From Vagococcus entomophilus (GTDB taxonomy: Bacteria > Bacillota > Bacilli > Lactobacillales > Vagococcaceae): a stretch of 64,000 nt of DNA. Every line of letters begins with the position of its first letter. Position 1 is the first letter of the stretch. The DNA is taken from positions 1 through 64,000 of the forward strand of contig NZ_NGJZ01000005.1 in NCBI RefSeq assembly GCF_003987595.1, in the 5' to 3' direction. The translations under genes were made by a program, and so were the position numbers. The notes beneath the pieces are model-generated. The model had not been told where the DNA came from. It saw only the letters and a list, made by a program, of their open reading frames with translations, and made no database searches. Shown piece by piece: positions 18,993 through 28,175 of this stretch.

Positions 18993-19051
18993 AATATAAC
19001 CTCCTTGAAAAGTTGAATTTAATAGTAGTGTATCAAAGAAATAAAAAAAAG

Positions 19052-19090
19052 AACAAAAAAAGACTCTAGTTTAACTAGAGACTTTTTTTG
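19052..19090 (-). terminator. Terminator of the DUF1189 gene
   Basis: AAAGACTCTAGTT/AACTAGAGACTTT is an almost perfect inverted repeat with A/T flanks. The stop codon of the minus-strand gene lies within the hairpin. Confidence 0.8.
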
Positions 19091-19865
19091 TACTAAGAAA
19101 ATAAAGCCATAGGGTCATCAGCATGAGCAAGATTGATCCAGGAAAATTTGGAATTAAAAAGTTGAGCAGCGTTGATAATACTGCAGGGTAAAAAGAACAG
19201 ATGACTAAAAGTTTGAATGTATCACCTGTGGTAAAATTCAGTCCACGAAATTTAGAAAAAGAAGTCAAAAATAAAGTGAAAATAAAAAATTCAAAAGCCA
19301 AACTAAGAAATGTTGGAATGAGACAAACAAAAAATATAAAGCCTTTTAACATAGTAGATTTTTGTGGGAAAGTGAATAAATTTTTTAACAGTTGTCCGTT
19401 CATAGTTTGGAGTTCTGAGTGGGTATAACGAATGGAAAAGGGATTTTTAGGCAAGAGCCCACCAAGTGTTTGATCTGTTGCTGTAGCAATTACAAGGTGA
19501 TCCTTCAAAAAGGCAATCCCAAGTGTGGTTCCAATCAAATCTTTTTGCACGGATTCATCTGTTCTTTTTCCTTCAGGATCAAAAGTAAAAATAATAGAGT
19601 TTGTTTGGTAGATAAAACTTTTCATATCCTCTTTTGAAGACAAAACCCCATTTTGAATGGAAAATTCGGGAACACTCTTGGCAATACTGGCACCATCTTT
19701 TGCCACTTCTTGAAGAACAGAATAAGATTGAAAAAGTAATGGAAAAGAAGCAATAAAGCTTATAAAAATCAGATACAAGAAAACTTTCCATCCAGACTTA
19801 TTTTTGATCAGCAAAAGTTTACGTGGATTTTTGAAAGTGGTATGTAAAAATTGATAGAAATGCAT
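19071..19865 (-). CDS. DUF1189 membrane protein (MalA-like)
   Basis: A 264-residue integral membrane protein of the DUF1189 family, some members of which are annotated as maltodextrin-utilisation proteins. An N-terminal amphipathic part with a Pro-Arg-Lys-Leu motif precedes one helix near 28-48. A roughly 110-residue extracytoplasmic domain then leads to three or four helices in the C-terminal third. The biochemical role is unknown. No maltose genes lie nearby, so a sugar role is not supported here. Confidence 0.75.
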   Translation of the reverse strand: MHFYQFLHTTFKNPRKLLLIKNKSGWKVFLYLIFISFIASFPLLFQSYSVLQEVAKDGASIAKSVPEFSIQNGVLSSKEDMKSFIYQTNSIIFTFDPEGKRTDESVQKDLIGTTLGIAFLKDHLVIATATDQTLGGLLPKNPFSIRYTHSELQTMNGQLLKNLFTFPQKSTMLKGFIFFVCLIPTFLSLAFEFFIFTLFLTSFSKFRGLNFTTGDTFKLLVICSFYPAVLSTLLNFLIPNFPGSILLMLMTLWLYFLSTKKVSS

Positions 19866-19900
19866 AGGAACTCCTTTTAGAAAAATATTTTAGTACCTAC

Positions 19901-19929
19901 ATTGTAAAGCCAAATCTCTAAAAAAACAA
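19901..19929 (-). promoter_or_regulatory. Promoter of the DUF1189 gene
   Basis: On the minus strand, TTGTTT (19924-19929), a 17-nt spacer and TACAAT (19901-19906) lie 35 nt before the ATG, divergent from sodA. Confidence 0.55.
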
Positions 19930-19953
19930 TTTTTCAAAATTCAAGCATATTTT

Positions 19954-19982
19954 TTGAACAAACTAACAGTTGGTGATACATT
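19954..19982 (+). promoter_or_regulatory. sodA promoter
   Basis: TTGAAC (19954-19959), a 17-nt spacer and TACATT (19977-19982) preceded by TGA (extended -10) are present. The start site is about 30 nt before the sodA ATG. Confidence 0.65.
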
Positions 19983-20016
19983 AAGAGTGTAGAAAAAATA
20001 CTAGGAGGAATCATTG

Positions 20017-20625
20017 ATGACTTATAAATTACCAGAATTACCTTACGCTTACGATGCGTTAGAACCGTATATTGATGTAGAAACGATGCACTTGCACCAT
20101 GACAAACATCACAATACGTATGTGACAAATTTAAACACAGCAATTGACAAACATCCTGAGCTTTCAGAAAAAACAGTAGAAGAATTAGTAGCAGATTTGC
20201 AAAGTGTACCTGAGGACATTCGTACAGCTGTTCGAAACAATGGTGGCGGACATGCCAATCACTCATTCTTTTGGGAAAGTCTTGCACCAAATGCTGGTGG
20301 CGAACCCACTGGCTCTGTGAAAGCAGCAATTGATGCTGATTTTGGTAGCTTTGAAAAATTTAAAGAAGAATTCACAGCGGCTGCAACTGGACGTTTTGGT
20401 TCAGGTTGGGCTTGGCTAGTAGTAAATAATGGCAAACTGGAAGTGCTCTCTACTGCAAATCAAGATACACCCCTTTCAGAAGGAAAAACGCCTGTTTTAG
20501 CTTTAGATGTATGGGAACATGCTTATTATAAAAAATATAGCAATGTGCGTCCTGACTACATCAAAGCGTTTTGGAATATTGTTAACTGGGACGAAGTAAG
20601 CAAACGTTTCGACGCAGCTAAATAA
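20017..20625 (+). CDS. sodA: Superoxide dismutase (Fe/Mn family)
   Basis: SodA converts superoxide to oxygen and hydrogen peroxide in the cytosol. The 202-residue protein has metal ligands in the expected places: His in [12 protein letters not shown], His in NHSFFWE, and Asp and His in LDVWEHAYY. The sequence [11 protein letters not shown] and the [11 protein letters not shown] signature fit a Mn-type enzyme, but metal choice cannot be certain. I prefer the ATG at 20017 (AGGAGG 8 nt upstream) over the adjoining TTG at 20014. It is monocistronic, with its own promoter and terminator. Confidence 0.96.
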   Translation: MTYKLPELPYAYDALEPYIDVETMHLHHDKHHNTYVTNLNTAIDKHPELSEKTVEELVADLQSVPEDIRTAVRNNGGGHANHSFFWESLAPNAGGEPTGSVKAAIDADFGSFEKFKEEFTAAATGRFGSGWAWLVVNNGKLEVLSTANQDTPLSEGKTPVLALDVWEHAYYKKYSNVRPDYIKAFWNIVNWDEVSKRFDAAK

Positions 20626-20629
20626 AGAA

Positions 20630-20662
20630 AAAGAATTAGGTGAATGCCTAATTCTTTTTTTT
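20630..20662 (+). terminator. Terminator after sodA
   Basis: The stem AAAGAATTAGG/CCTAATTCTTT (11 bp) has a 6-nt loop and is followed by a T run. Confidence 0.92.
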
Positions 20663-20688
20663 AAAATTACAAATCTCACAGTGATTTA

Positions 20689-20697
20689 TGGTAAGAT
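20689..20697 (+). promoter_or_regulatory. Extended -10 promoter of dapF
   Basis: TGG precedes TAAGAT (20692-20697), about 30 nt before the dapF ATG. No clear -35 is present, as is common for extended -10 promoters. Confidence 0.45.
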
Positions 20698-20728
20698 AAA
20701 GATATCATAGTTAGGGAGTGTTTTCTTA

Positions 20729-21715
20729 ATGGAACTCAGTTTAACAAAGGTACATGGATCTGAAAATGATTTTTTTATTTTAGATGAAACGCTTTGTCCG
20801 CGGTCACTAACCTCCGACGAAGTGCGGGCACTTAGTGAAAAAGTTTGTAGTCGGGATAATGGGTTATTATCGGGGGCAGATGGAATATTATTGATTCAAG
20901 AACCAACACATGTTGAAGCTGTGGCAAAAATGAGAGTGATTAATAACGATGGTAGCGAGGCAAGTATGTGTGGGAATGGGTTACGAACAGTCGCACGCTA
21001 CTTAGCTGAAAAAAATAATCAATCTGATTTTTTTGTCGAAACAATGCATGCAGATTTAAAAGTTAGACACTCCAAAGATTTACATAAAGAGGTTGCAACA
21101 TACCAAGTTGAAATTTCACCTGTTAGTTTTGACGCCGAGGCGATTCCAATGGATATTCTTGGCAAACAAACGATTATTGATAGTCAGATTCCAGAACTGT
21201 CAAAAGAACTTAACTTTTCAGTAGTAGCGGTTCCAAATCCACATTTGATTGCGTTTGTGGATCATGCAACTTTAGTCGGACCAGAGCAAGAAAGAATTGC
21301 AAAAATGGTCAATGAAGCAAATCCATGGTTTCCAGACGGAGTTAATGTTAGTTTTGTTGAAGTTCTTGCACCAGATGAGTTATTTGTAAAAACATATGAG
21401 CGTGGGGTTGGATTTACGAATGCTTGTGGAACAGCAATGTGTGCCAGTAGCCTGATGCATGTATTATTAAATGACGGTGAATTTTTTGAACCTATTACGG
21501 TTAAAAATCCAGGTGGGTTAGTAAAAACTGTAGTACACCAAGATCCAGAAGGAAATTATTGGATGGAATTGATTGGGAATGCAACAATTACTTATAAGAT
21601 TCAAGGACAATTGTCTCAGCTTTTAGGACAGGAGTTTGATCAATTAGTAATTGAAGAAACCAACGAGCAACAAGCATATGATAATTTTTTAAAGGAACAA
21701 GGAATAAAGCAGTAA
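20729..21715 (+). CDS. dapF: Diaminopimelate epimerase
   Basis: DapF interconverts LL- and meso-diaminopimelate for lysine and peptidoglycan synthesis. The two catalytic Cys are visible: Cys81 in DGSEASMCGNGLRTVARY and Cys233 in GVGFTNACGTAMCASS. At 328 residues it is longer than the roughly 275-residue Bacillus and E. coli enzymes. The extra length lies mainly in the N-terminal half and a C-terminal tail, as in other Lactobacillales homologues. It appears to be a single-gene unit. Confidence 0.93.
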   Translation: MELSLTKVHGSENDFFILDETLCPRSLTSDEVRALSEKVCSRDNGLLSGADGILLIQEPTHVEAVAKMRVINNDGSEASMCGNGLRTVARYLAEKNNQSDFFVETMHADLKVRHSKDLHKEVATYQVEISPVSFDAEAIPMDILGKQTIIDSQIPELSKELNFSVVAVPNPHLIAFVDHATLVGPEQERIAKMVNEANPWFPDGVNVSFVEVLAPDELFVKTYERGVGFTNACGTAMCASSLMHVLLNDGEFFEPITVKNPGGLVKTVVHQDPEGNYWMELIGNATITYKIQGQLSQLLGQEFDQLVIEETNEQQAYDNFLKEQGIKQ

Positions 21716-22003
21716 ACAATTGGGAGCAAATAGTTTGGAACAGACGTATTTAGCTTCGAAAGACAAGTGAAAATTTACGTGTTTTTTGCTTTAGATTCTT
21801 GCATAAAGTAGGTTTTTACGAAGAATTTTATTGTTTTTTCTTCATTTATCCGGATAATATGAGCTTGGGACATAACTAAAAAGTTATGTCCCAAGCTTTT
21901 ATTGTTTTTTTTAATCAGTGAGAAATGAGAGTAAAAGGCTAAAATTGAGCGTGTGATTTTACGTTTTCTTTCGTTTTTAACATAGAATAAATTCGAAGAT
22001 TTG
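21716..22003. other. Intergenic region with one terminator hairpin
   Basis: The 325-nt gap between dapF and ylaN has no convincing gene. A possible 11-codon TTG ORF at 21735 lacks support. The one clear element is the 16-bp hairpin listed separately. The right end carries the ylaN promoter. Confidence 0.5.
21862..21901 (+). terminator. Terminator hairpin with GGGACATAACT core
   Basis: A perfect 16-bp stem (21862-21877 with 21882-21897) has an AAAA loop and a trailing TTTT. It lies 147 nt after the dapF stop. It shares the GGGACATAACT/AGTTATGTCCC core with the hairpin at 40946. Confidence 0.85.
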
Positions 22004-22012
22004 TGCTATAAT
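22004..22012 (+). promoter_or_regulatory. Extended -10 promoter of ylaN
   Basis: TGC precedes a perfect TATAAT (22007-22012). The start site falls about 20 nt before the ylaN ATG and its AGGAGG. Confidence 0.6.
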
Positions 22013-22040
22013 AAAGAAATTAAGACAGGAGGTTCAAAAC

Positions 22041-22325
22041 ATGGCAAGTGACATTTCTAAAGAAGATGCAATCAAATTTTTATATCAAGATGCTGATAAA
22101 ATAAAAAAGTTAATCAGCAATCAAAAAAATCATCTCTGTATTGCTCAATGTAAAGCATTTGAAGAAGTTGTCGATACACAAATGTATGGATTTTCAAAGC
22201 AAGTTGAGTTTGCAGTGAAACTAGACATTATGACAAATGAGGAAGGCCATCGAATCTTAGGTGAGCTAGAAAAAGAGCTTAATAATGTCTATACAGAAGT
22301 TTACGAAGAACAAAAAGAAATTTAA
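22041..22325 (+). CDS. ylaN: YlaN family protein (UPF0358)
   Basis: A 94-residue small cytosolic helical protein of the YlaN family. In Bacillus, ylaN is needed under iron limitation, and YlaN has been linked to relief of Fur repression or iron handling. Family features are the ISKEDAIKFLYQDADKI start and the conserved Cys in CIAQCKAFEEVVDTQMYGFSKQVEFA. It is placed before ftsW and pycA, the same order as in Bacillus and Listeria. AGGAGG lies 9 nt before the ATG. Confidence 0.9.
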   Translation: MASDISKEDAIKFLYQDADKIKKLISNQKNHLCIAQCKAFEEVVDTQMYGFSKQVEFAVKLDIMTNEEGHRILGELEKELNNVYTEVYEEQKEI

Positions 22326-22342
22326 CTCGGCAAGGAGGAATT

Positions 22343-22393
22343 TTGGCTTTGCCAAGAAAAGACGATGAAAAAAAGATTTTATTTAGATTATAG
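22343..22393 (+). CDS. Possible 16-codon leader ORF overlapping ftsW start
   Basis: A TTG codon at 22343 has a perfect AGGAGG (22333-22338) 4 nt upstream. It opens a 16-codon frame (start MALPRKDDEKK) that ends inside ftsW at 22391-22393. The ftsW ATG at 22365 is in another frame and has only a weak purine-rich stretch ahead of it. This could be a translational coupling or initiation-control peptide, or the AGGAGG may simply serve ftsW at long range. No protein homology is claimed. Confidence 0.25.
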   Translation: MALPRKDDEKKILFRL

Positions 22394-23561
22394 TATTTTG
22401 ATTCCATATATTGTGATGTGTTTAATAGGAATTGTGATGGTGTATAGTGCTAGTTCCTATCAGTTATTAATCAACAAAGAAAATCCAGCAAAATACGCCA
22501 TCAATCAATCCATATTTTTTGCAGCAGGGCTGTTGATAATCACTGTTATCTATAAGATGAAGACAAGGTTGTTTGCGCATAAGAATTTTGTGAATGTTGG
22601 CATGGCTTTTATTGGGACCTTACTAGTTTTGACTCGCTACACGCCACTTGGAATGACGGTTAATGGTGCACGAGGGTGGATGTCTGTACCAGGTATTGGG
22701 CAAATCCAACCAGCTGAGTTTTTAAAAGTAATGATTATATGGTACTTAGCTTCAGTATTGGCTGCAAGGCAGACTTCCATTGCCAAAGTTAGAAAGGGTC
22801 AGTGGCGCGAAATTTTTCTAAGACCTTTGCTGATCGTAGGCGTGATGATTGGGCTTGTTTTGCTCCAACCGGATACGGGGGGAGCCGCAATTTTAACATT
22901 AATTGCGGCAGTAGTAGTTTTCGCAAGTGGGATAAACTATATGTACACACTAATCATTGGTGGTGGAGTGACAGTGGTTAGTTACTTAGTTATCCATATT
23001 ATTGTATGGAGTGGAGGCGCAATCTTCCCAAAAAGTTACCAATATGTATACAATCGGTTTAAAGTTTTTGCGAATCCATTTATTGATGCACAAGATTCTG
23101 GTCACCAAATGGTGAATTCTTACTACGCTTTGTATAATGGAGGATTGTTCGGACGCGGACTGGGAAACAGCATACAAAAAAAAGGATTTTTACCAGAAGC
23201 ACATACTGATTTTATGTTTTCGATTGTGATGGAAGAGTTGGGCTTAATTGTTTCTCTATTCATTCTAGGGTTGCTGTTATTCTTGATTTTAAGGATTGTC
23301 TTAGTCGGGGTGCGCTCAAAAAGCCCATTCAATTCAATGATGTGTATTGGAATTGGAGGAATGTTTTTGATTCAAACCTTTATTAATATTGGTGGAATTA
23401 GCGGAATTATTCCTTTGACAGGTGTAACTTTTCCATTCATAAGCCAAGGTGGTTCAAGCTTATTGATGCTTTCAATTGCCATTGGATTGGTGTTAAATAT
23501 TAGCGCAGATGAAAAAAGAAAAAAAGAGCAGTTAGGGTACAGGTATCAAAAACACGTCTAG
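22365..23561 (+). CDS. ftsW: Cell division glycosyltransferase FtsW (SEDS family)
   Basis: A 398-residue polytopic membrane protein with about ten helices. SEDS proteins polymerise lipid II into glycan strands together with a class B PBP. Signatures are GIVMVYSASSY in helix 1, NGARGWMSVPGIGQIQPAEFLK with the catalytic-loop region, QPDTGGAAILTL, and GLFGRGLGNSIQKKGFLPEAHTDFMFSIVMEELG. It could in principle be RodA, but the linkage to ylaN and pycA supports the Bacillus/Listeria FtsW assignment. Start choice is discussed under the overlapping leader ORF. Confidence 0.9.
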   Translation: MKKRFYLDYSILIPYIVMCLIGIVMVYSASSYQLLINKENPAKYAINQSIFFAAGLLIITVIYKMKTRLFAHKNFVNVGMAFIGTLLVLTRYTPLGMTVNGARGWMSVPGIGQIQPAEFLKVMIIWYLASVLAARQTSIAKVRKGQWREIFLRPLLIVGVMIGLVLLQPDTGGAAILTLIAAVVVFASGINYMYTLIIGGGVTVVSYLVIHIIVWSGGAIFPKSYQYVYNRFKVFANPFIDAQDSGHQMVNSYYALYNGGLFGRGLGNSIQKKGFLPEAHTDFMFSIVMEELGLIVSLFILGLLLFLILRIVLVGVRSKSPFNSMMCIGIGGMFLIQTFINIGGISGIIPLTGVTFPFISQGGSSLLMLSIAIGLVLNISADEKRKKEQLGYRYQKHV

Positions 23562-23590
23562 CAAAACGTTGATAAAGGTAGGAGAAGAGA

Positions 23591-26500
23591 ATGAAAAAAG
23601 TGTTAGTTGCAAACCGCGGAGAAATTGCCATTCGGGTATTTCGGGCCTGCACTGAATTAAATATTCAAACCGTTGCGATTTATGCAGCAGAGGATGAAAA
23701 TTCTGTTCATCGTTTTAAAGCAGATGAAGCCTATTTAGTTGGTCGAGGTAAAAAACCAATTGATGCATACTTAGATATAGAAGATATTATAAGAATTGCT
23801 AAAGATTCAGGAGCAGACGCTATTCATCCAGGATATGGCTTTTTATCAGAAAATTTGACGTTTGCTACCAGATGTCATGAGGAAAATTTGATCTTTATTG
23901 GGCCTAAATTGCATCATTTAGACATTTTTGGGGATAAGATTAAAGCAAAAGAAGCAGCTTTAGAAGCTGGAATTTCTTCCATTCCGGGAACAGATGGTCC
24001 AGTTGATTCGATTGATGAGGTGTTGGAGTTTGCTAGAGATCACGCTTATCCTATTATGATAAAAGCAGCTCTTGGTGGTGGTGGACGCGGAATGCGTGTA
24101 GCACGTAACGAAGACGAGGCAAGAGATGGTTATGAGCGTGCGAAAAGCGAGGCAAAAGCAGCTTTTGGCAGTGATGAAGTCTATGTTGAAAAATATATTT
24201 CAAATCCTAAGCATATCGAGGTACAAATACTAGGAGACGAGCATGGGAATGTTTTACACCTTTTTGAGCGGGATTGCTCCGTTCAAAGACGTCACCAAAA
24301 AGTGGTAGAAGTAGCTCCGTGTGTTTCCTTAGATGATCAGTTTCGTGAAAGAATTTGCCAGGCTGCTGTTCAATTAATGCGACATGTCGGTTATGTGAAT
24401 GCTGGAACTGTTGAATTCTTGGTGGAAGGAAATGAATTTTATTTCATTGAAGTTAATCCACGTGTTCAAGTTGAGCATACCATCACAGAGCTAGTGACAG
24501 ATATTGATATTGTTGTTTCACAATTACTAATTGCTGATGGACAAGATTTGCACAAAGATATGCAAGTTCCTACACAAGAAAATATCCATCTAAAAGGGGC
24601 GGCGATTCAGTGTCGAATTACGACTGAGGATCCACTGAATAATTTTATGCCAGATAGCGGAAAGATTGATACTTATCGTTCAACTGGTGGCTTTGGTATT
24701 CGTTTGGACTTAGGTAATGCTTATTCAGGTGCGGTGGTGACTCCTTATTTTGATTCTCTTCTTGTAAAAATTTGTACACACGGATTTAATTTTGAAAAAG
24801 CAATTCAAAAAATGGAACGCTCTTTAAAAGAGTTCCGAATTCGTGGAGTAAAAACGAATATTCCATTCTTACAAAATGTTATTTCGCACCCCGTGTTTAA
24901 ATCCGGGGAAGCACAGACAACCTTTATTGATACTACACCTGAGCTATTTGAGTTTCCACGTTTGAGGGACCGTGGCAATAAAACAATGAAATATATTGGT
25001 GAAGTTACCGTGAATGGATTTCCTAATATTGAAAAAGAAGTGAAGAAGTTTTATGCTGAGCCCCGTATGTTTAAAGGAAACCAAGTAGAAGCGCCAATAA
25101 AAGATACGGCCAAAATGATTTTAGACAAAAAGGGTGCTAATGGTGTGATTGACTGGGTCAAGGCACAAGAGGAAGTTCTTTTAACGGATACAACCTTTAG
25201 GGATGCCCATCAAAGTTTACTTGCTACCAGAATGCGTACGCAAGATATCACCAAAATTGCAGCACAAACCGGTGAAGCGTTACCGCAACTATTTTCAAGT
25301 GAAATGTGGGGCGGTGCGACATTTGATGTTGCGTATCGTTTCTTGAATGAAAATCCTTGGGAAAGACTCAGAAAATTACGTACGCTCATGCCAAATACAC
25401 TTTTTCAAATGTTGTTTAGAGGGTCTAATGCGGTAGGATATCAAAATTATCCAGATAATGTTCTAGAAGAATTTATAAAAGAAGCTGCAGTACAAGGGGT
25501 TGATGTATTCCGAATCTTTGATTCTTTGAACTGGATTCCGCAAATGGAAAAAAGCATCCAAGTAGTCAGAGACGCTGGGAAAATAGCGGAGGCAACAATT
25601 TGCTATACAGGGGATATTAATGACCCAACTCGTGCAAAATATAATGTACAGTATTACAAAGAAATGGCTAAAGAGCTCCAAAACTTAGGGGCACATATTA
25701 TTGCCATAAAAGATATGGCTGGTCTGCTTAAGCCGCAAGCTGCATATCGCTTGATTGCTGAACTAAAAGATACCGTAGATATTCCACTGCATTTGCATAC
25801 GCACGATACTAGTGGGAATGGGATTATTACTTACTCAGCAGCAACTAAAGCAGGTGTTGATATTGTCGATGTTGCGATGAGTGCGATGAGTAGTGCAACG
25901 AGTCAGCCTAGCATGAGCAGTTTGTATTACGCACTCGTTGATGGGAAAAGAAAGCCAACTATTAATATCGACAACGTACAGCAATTAAATCATTACTGGG
26001 AAGATGTTCGTGGCTTTTATCATGCCTTCGAAAATGGGGTGAGTGCACCGCAAACCGAAGTTTACATGCACGAGATGCCAGGAGGTCAATACTCTAATTT
26101 ACAACAACAGGCAAAAGCAGTTGGCTTAGGCGATAAGTGGGATCATGTAAAAGAAATGTATGCGAAAGTAAATCATTTATTTGGTGATATTGTCAAAGTG
26201 ACTCCGTCTTCTAAAGTAGTGGGAGACATGGCATTATTTATGGTTCAAAATAAGCTTACGGAGGAAGATATTTATGCAAAAGGAGAAACCATTGACTTCC
26301 CTGATTCGGTAGTGAGTTTCTTCCAAGGCGATTTAGGGCAACCTACTGGTGGGTTCCCTAAAAAGTTACAACAGATTATTTTGAAAAAACGCGAAGCTAT
26401 TACGGTTCGTCCAGGAAGTTTGGCAAAGCCGGTTGATTTTCAAGCGGTGAGAGGTGCACTAGCTGAAAAAATTGGCTATGAGCCAAACCAAGAAGAGGTT

Positions 26501-27022
26501 CTTAGTTACTTAATGTATCCTCAAGTTTTCCTAGATTATTGTAAAGTTTATAATGATTTTGGCGATGTAACGTTGCTAGATACGCCTACTTTTTTCTATG
26601 GTATGCGTCTTAACGAAAACATTGAAGTACAAATTGAAAAAGGAAAAATTTTGATTATTCGTCTGGATGAAATCGGAGAGCCTGATTTAGAAGGAAATCG
26701 CGTATTGTTCTTCACACTTAATGGACAAAGAAGAGAAGTGGTTGTTCGAGACCGTCATATTAAAACAACGGTGAAAACACGCCAAAAAGCCGAACCAACA
26801 AACAAAAAACATATTGGTGCCACCATGTCTGGTTCTGTTTTAGAAGTGTTAGTACAAAAAGGACAGACGGTTCAAAAAGGTGAGGCGATTCTGATTACAG
26901 AAGCGATGAAAATGGAAACAACCATTCAAGCACCCTTTGATGCGACCATCAAGCATATCCATGTTGCAAATGGTGAAGCCATTCAATCGGGGGATTTACT
27001 TATAGAGATTGCACCACGCTAA
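23591..27022 (+). CDS. pycA: Pyruvate carboxylase
   Basis: A 1143-residue biotin enzyme making oxaloacetate from pyruvate, bicarbonate and ATP. The domains run in order. Biotin carboxylase comes first (about 1-450, with KAALGGGGRGMRVA ATP loop and FIEVNPRVQVEHT). The carboxyltransferase barrel follows (about 530-800, LLTDTTFRDAHQSLLATRMR, metal-binding LHLHTHD), then the allosteric/PC-specific region. The C-terminal biotinyl domain carries Lys1107 in EAMKMET. Length is normal. It follows ftsW by 29 nt and precedes a ylbC-like gene by 22 nt. Confidence 0.97.
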   Translation: MKKVLVANRGEIAIRVFRACTELNIQTVAIYAAEDENSVHRFKADEAYLVGRGKKPIDAYLDIEDIIRIAKDSGADAIHPGYGFLSENLTFATRCHEENLIFIGPKLHHLDIFGDKIKAKEAALEAGISSIPGTDGPVDSIDEVLEFARDHAYPIMIKAALGGGGRGMRVARNEDEARDGYERAKSEAKAAFGSDEVYVEKYISNPKHIEVQILGDEHGNVLHLFERDCSVQRRHQKVVEVAPCVSLDDQFRERICQAAVQLMRHVGYVNAGTVEFLVEGNEFYFIEVNPRVQVEHTITELVTDIDIVVSQLLIADGQDLHKDMQVPTQENIHLKGAAIQCRITTEDPLNNFMPDSGKIDTYRSTGGFGIRLDLGNAYSGAVVTPYFDSLLVKICTHGFNFEKAIQKMERSLKEFRIRGVKTNIPFLQNVISHPVFKSGEAQTTFIDTTPELFEFPRLRDRGNKTMKYIGEVTVNGFPNIEKEVKKFYAEPRMFKGNQVEAPIKDTAKMILDKKGANGVIDWVKAQEEVLLTDTTFRDAHQSLLATRMRTQDITKIAAQTGEALPQLFSSEMWGGATFDVAYRFLNENPWERLRKLRTLMPNTLFQMLFRGSNAVGYQNYPDNVLEEFIKEAAVQGVDVFRIFDSLNWIPQMEKSIQVVRDAGKIAEATICYTGDINDPTRAKYNVQYYKEMAKELQNLGAHIIAIKDMAGLLKPQAAYRLIAELKDTVDIPLHLHTHDTSGNGIITYSAATKAGVDIVDVAMSAMSSATSQPSMSSLYYALVDGKRKPTINIDNVQQLNHYWEDVRGFYHAFENGVSAPQTEVYMHEMPGGQYSNLQQQAKAVGLGDKWDHVKEMYAKVNHLFGDIVKVTPSSKVVGDMALFMVQNKLTEEDIYAKGETIDFPDSVVSFFQGDLGQPTGGFPKKLQQIILKKREAITVRPGSLAKPVDFQAVRGALAEKIGYEPNQEEVLSYLMYPQVFLDYCKVYNDFGDVTLLDTPTFFYGMRLNENIEVQIEKGKILIIRLDEIGEPDLEGNRVLFFTLNGQRREVVVRDRHIKTTVKTRQKAEPTNKKHIGATMSGSVLEVLVQKGQTVQKGEAILITEAMKMETTIQAPFDATIKHIHVANGEAIQSGDLLIEIAPR

Positions 27023-27044
27023 TGATCAGCTCAAAGGAGTCAAG

Positions 27045-28151
27045 ATGAGGCAAATAATTAAATTTTTGGTAATTTTTTTCATCGTATTAATTGGCGCGTA
27101 TATGCAAGCCGTCTGGTTCCCAAAAGCCAATCCTAAAGTCGCCATTTCAAAGAGCAATAGTTATTTGGCGATGGATTCGGGAACACCGCATTCAGAGATA
27201 GATGCAAGTGGGATGGCAACTTATATTGGCAAAAGCCTAAAGGAAGTCCAAGCAAAATTTGGTGCTACGCAGTATGTTTCTGTAGCTTCAACGGGAGAAA
27301 AAGTGCTGACGTATGCAGACAAACATACAAGAAGTCATTATTTTCAAGTGTTTCTGAAAAATGACCGAGTTTCTTCTATTTTTGTACTAGGAAAAAAAGA
27401 CTCAATAGCCCCATTTAAGATTGGGATGAAATTATCGGATGTTGGAGATTTTTCAACAATTAATCCAGATTTTTCCTTTCATTTAGATCAGCAGGCATAT
27501 CAGTTTGAGCTTACAGAAGAAGAGATGAACTATACTCCTTTGATTGCATTTACCAACCAATCGTTTGCGCTTCTTTACTTTGGACATAGTAAAGGCGAGC
27601 TACAAGCAATTCGTTATGTAGATAAGCAATCTCTGCTAGGGATTATGCCTTACGAATTGACCAGTGGGGAAGATCAGCTGCAAATTGCTCCGCCAAAAGT
27701 GCAAACAGAAGTGATTGATAAGATTAATCTCATCCAGCTGTTTGAAACTTTGAAAGTTTTGAATCAAAGAGAAAGCCAGCGGTCTATTAAAGAAACCGCT
27801 GGATTGAGTGATCAAGCGAATCAGTTTCTTCAAGAATTTATAAAGACACCAACGGATTACTTGCATATGCCAAACGAATTAATTAGCTGGAATAAAAGGA
27901 CGACAGAGACAAAATTTCTTCCTTCTTTTTGGTTAGATCTTTCAAATAGTGGTATGTTGCAAACTCAAGGACCTGTCTTTTTGAATCAAACAAAAGGGTT
28001 TATTTTTTCTGTAGTAAAAGATGTCCCGGCCACAGCCATGATGATCCATGAAATAGAGATGAGTCAGAATTTGGTCGAAAAAAATAAAGAGACAACTGTC
28101 GGAATCGCAATTGCTAATGGTACAGTCCTGATTTTATGGCAAAATAAATAA
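27045..28151 (+). CDS. ylbC: CAP-associated domain protein, YlbC-like
   Basis: A 368-residue protein with one N-terminal membrane anchor (about 3-22), so probably extracytoplasmic. Residues 55-200 match the CAP-associated N-terminal domain (YIGKSLKEVQAKFGAT pattern, two copies of a beta-rich unit). The region after about 220 aligns by position with the SCP/CAP domain of YlbC. However, I do not see the conserved His/Glu cavity residues, so this half looks degenerate. I take the ATG at 27045 because AAAGGAG precedes it. An upstream in-frame start would overlap pycA. Function is unknown. Confidence 0.75.
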   Translation: MRQIIKFLVIFFIVLIGAYMQAVWFPKANPKVAISKSNSYLAMDSGTPHSEIDASGMATYIGKSLKEVQAKFGATQYVSVASTGEKVLTYADKHTRSHYFQVFLKNDRVSSIFVLGKKDSIAPFKIGMKLSDVGDFSTINPDFSFHLDQQAYQFELTEEEMNYTPLIAFTNQSFALLYFGHSKGELQAIRYVDKQSLLGIMPYELTSGEDQLQIAPPKVQTEVIDKINLIQLFETLKVLNQRESQRSIKETAGLSDQANQFLQEFIKTPTDYLHMPNELISWNKRTTETKFLPSFWLDLSNSGMLQTQGPVFLNQTKGFIFSVVKDVPATAMMIHEIEMSQNLVEKNKETTVGIAIANGTVLILWQNK

Positions 28152-28175
28152 AAAGTAGGGAAAGGAGAACGAAAA

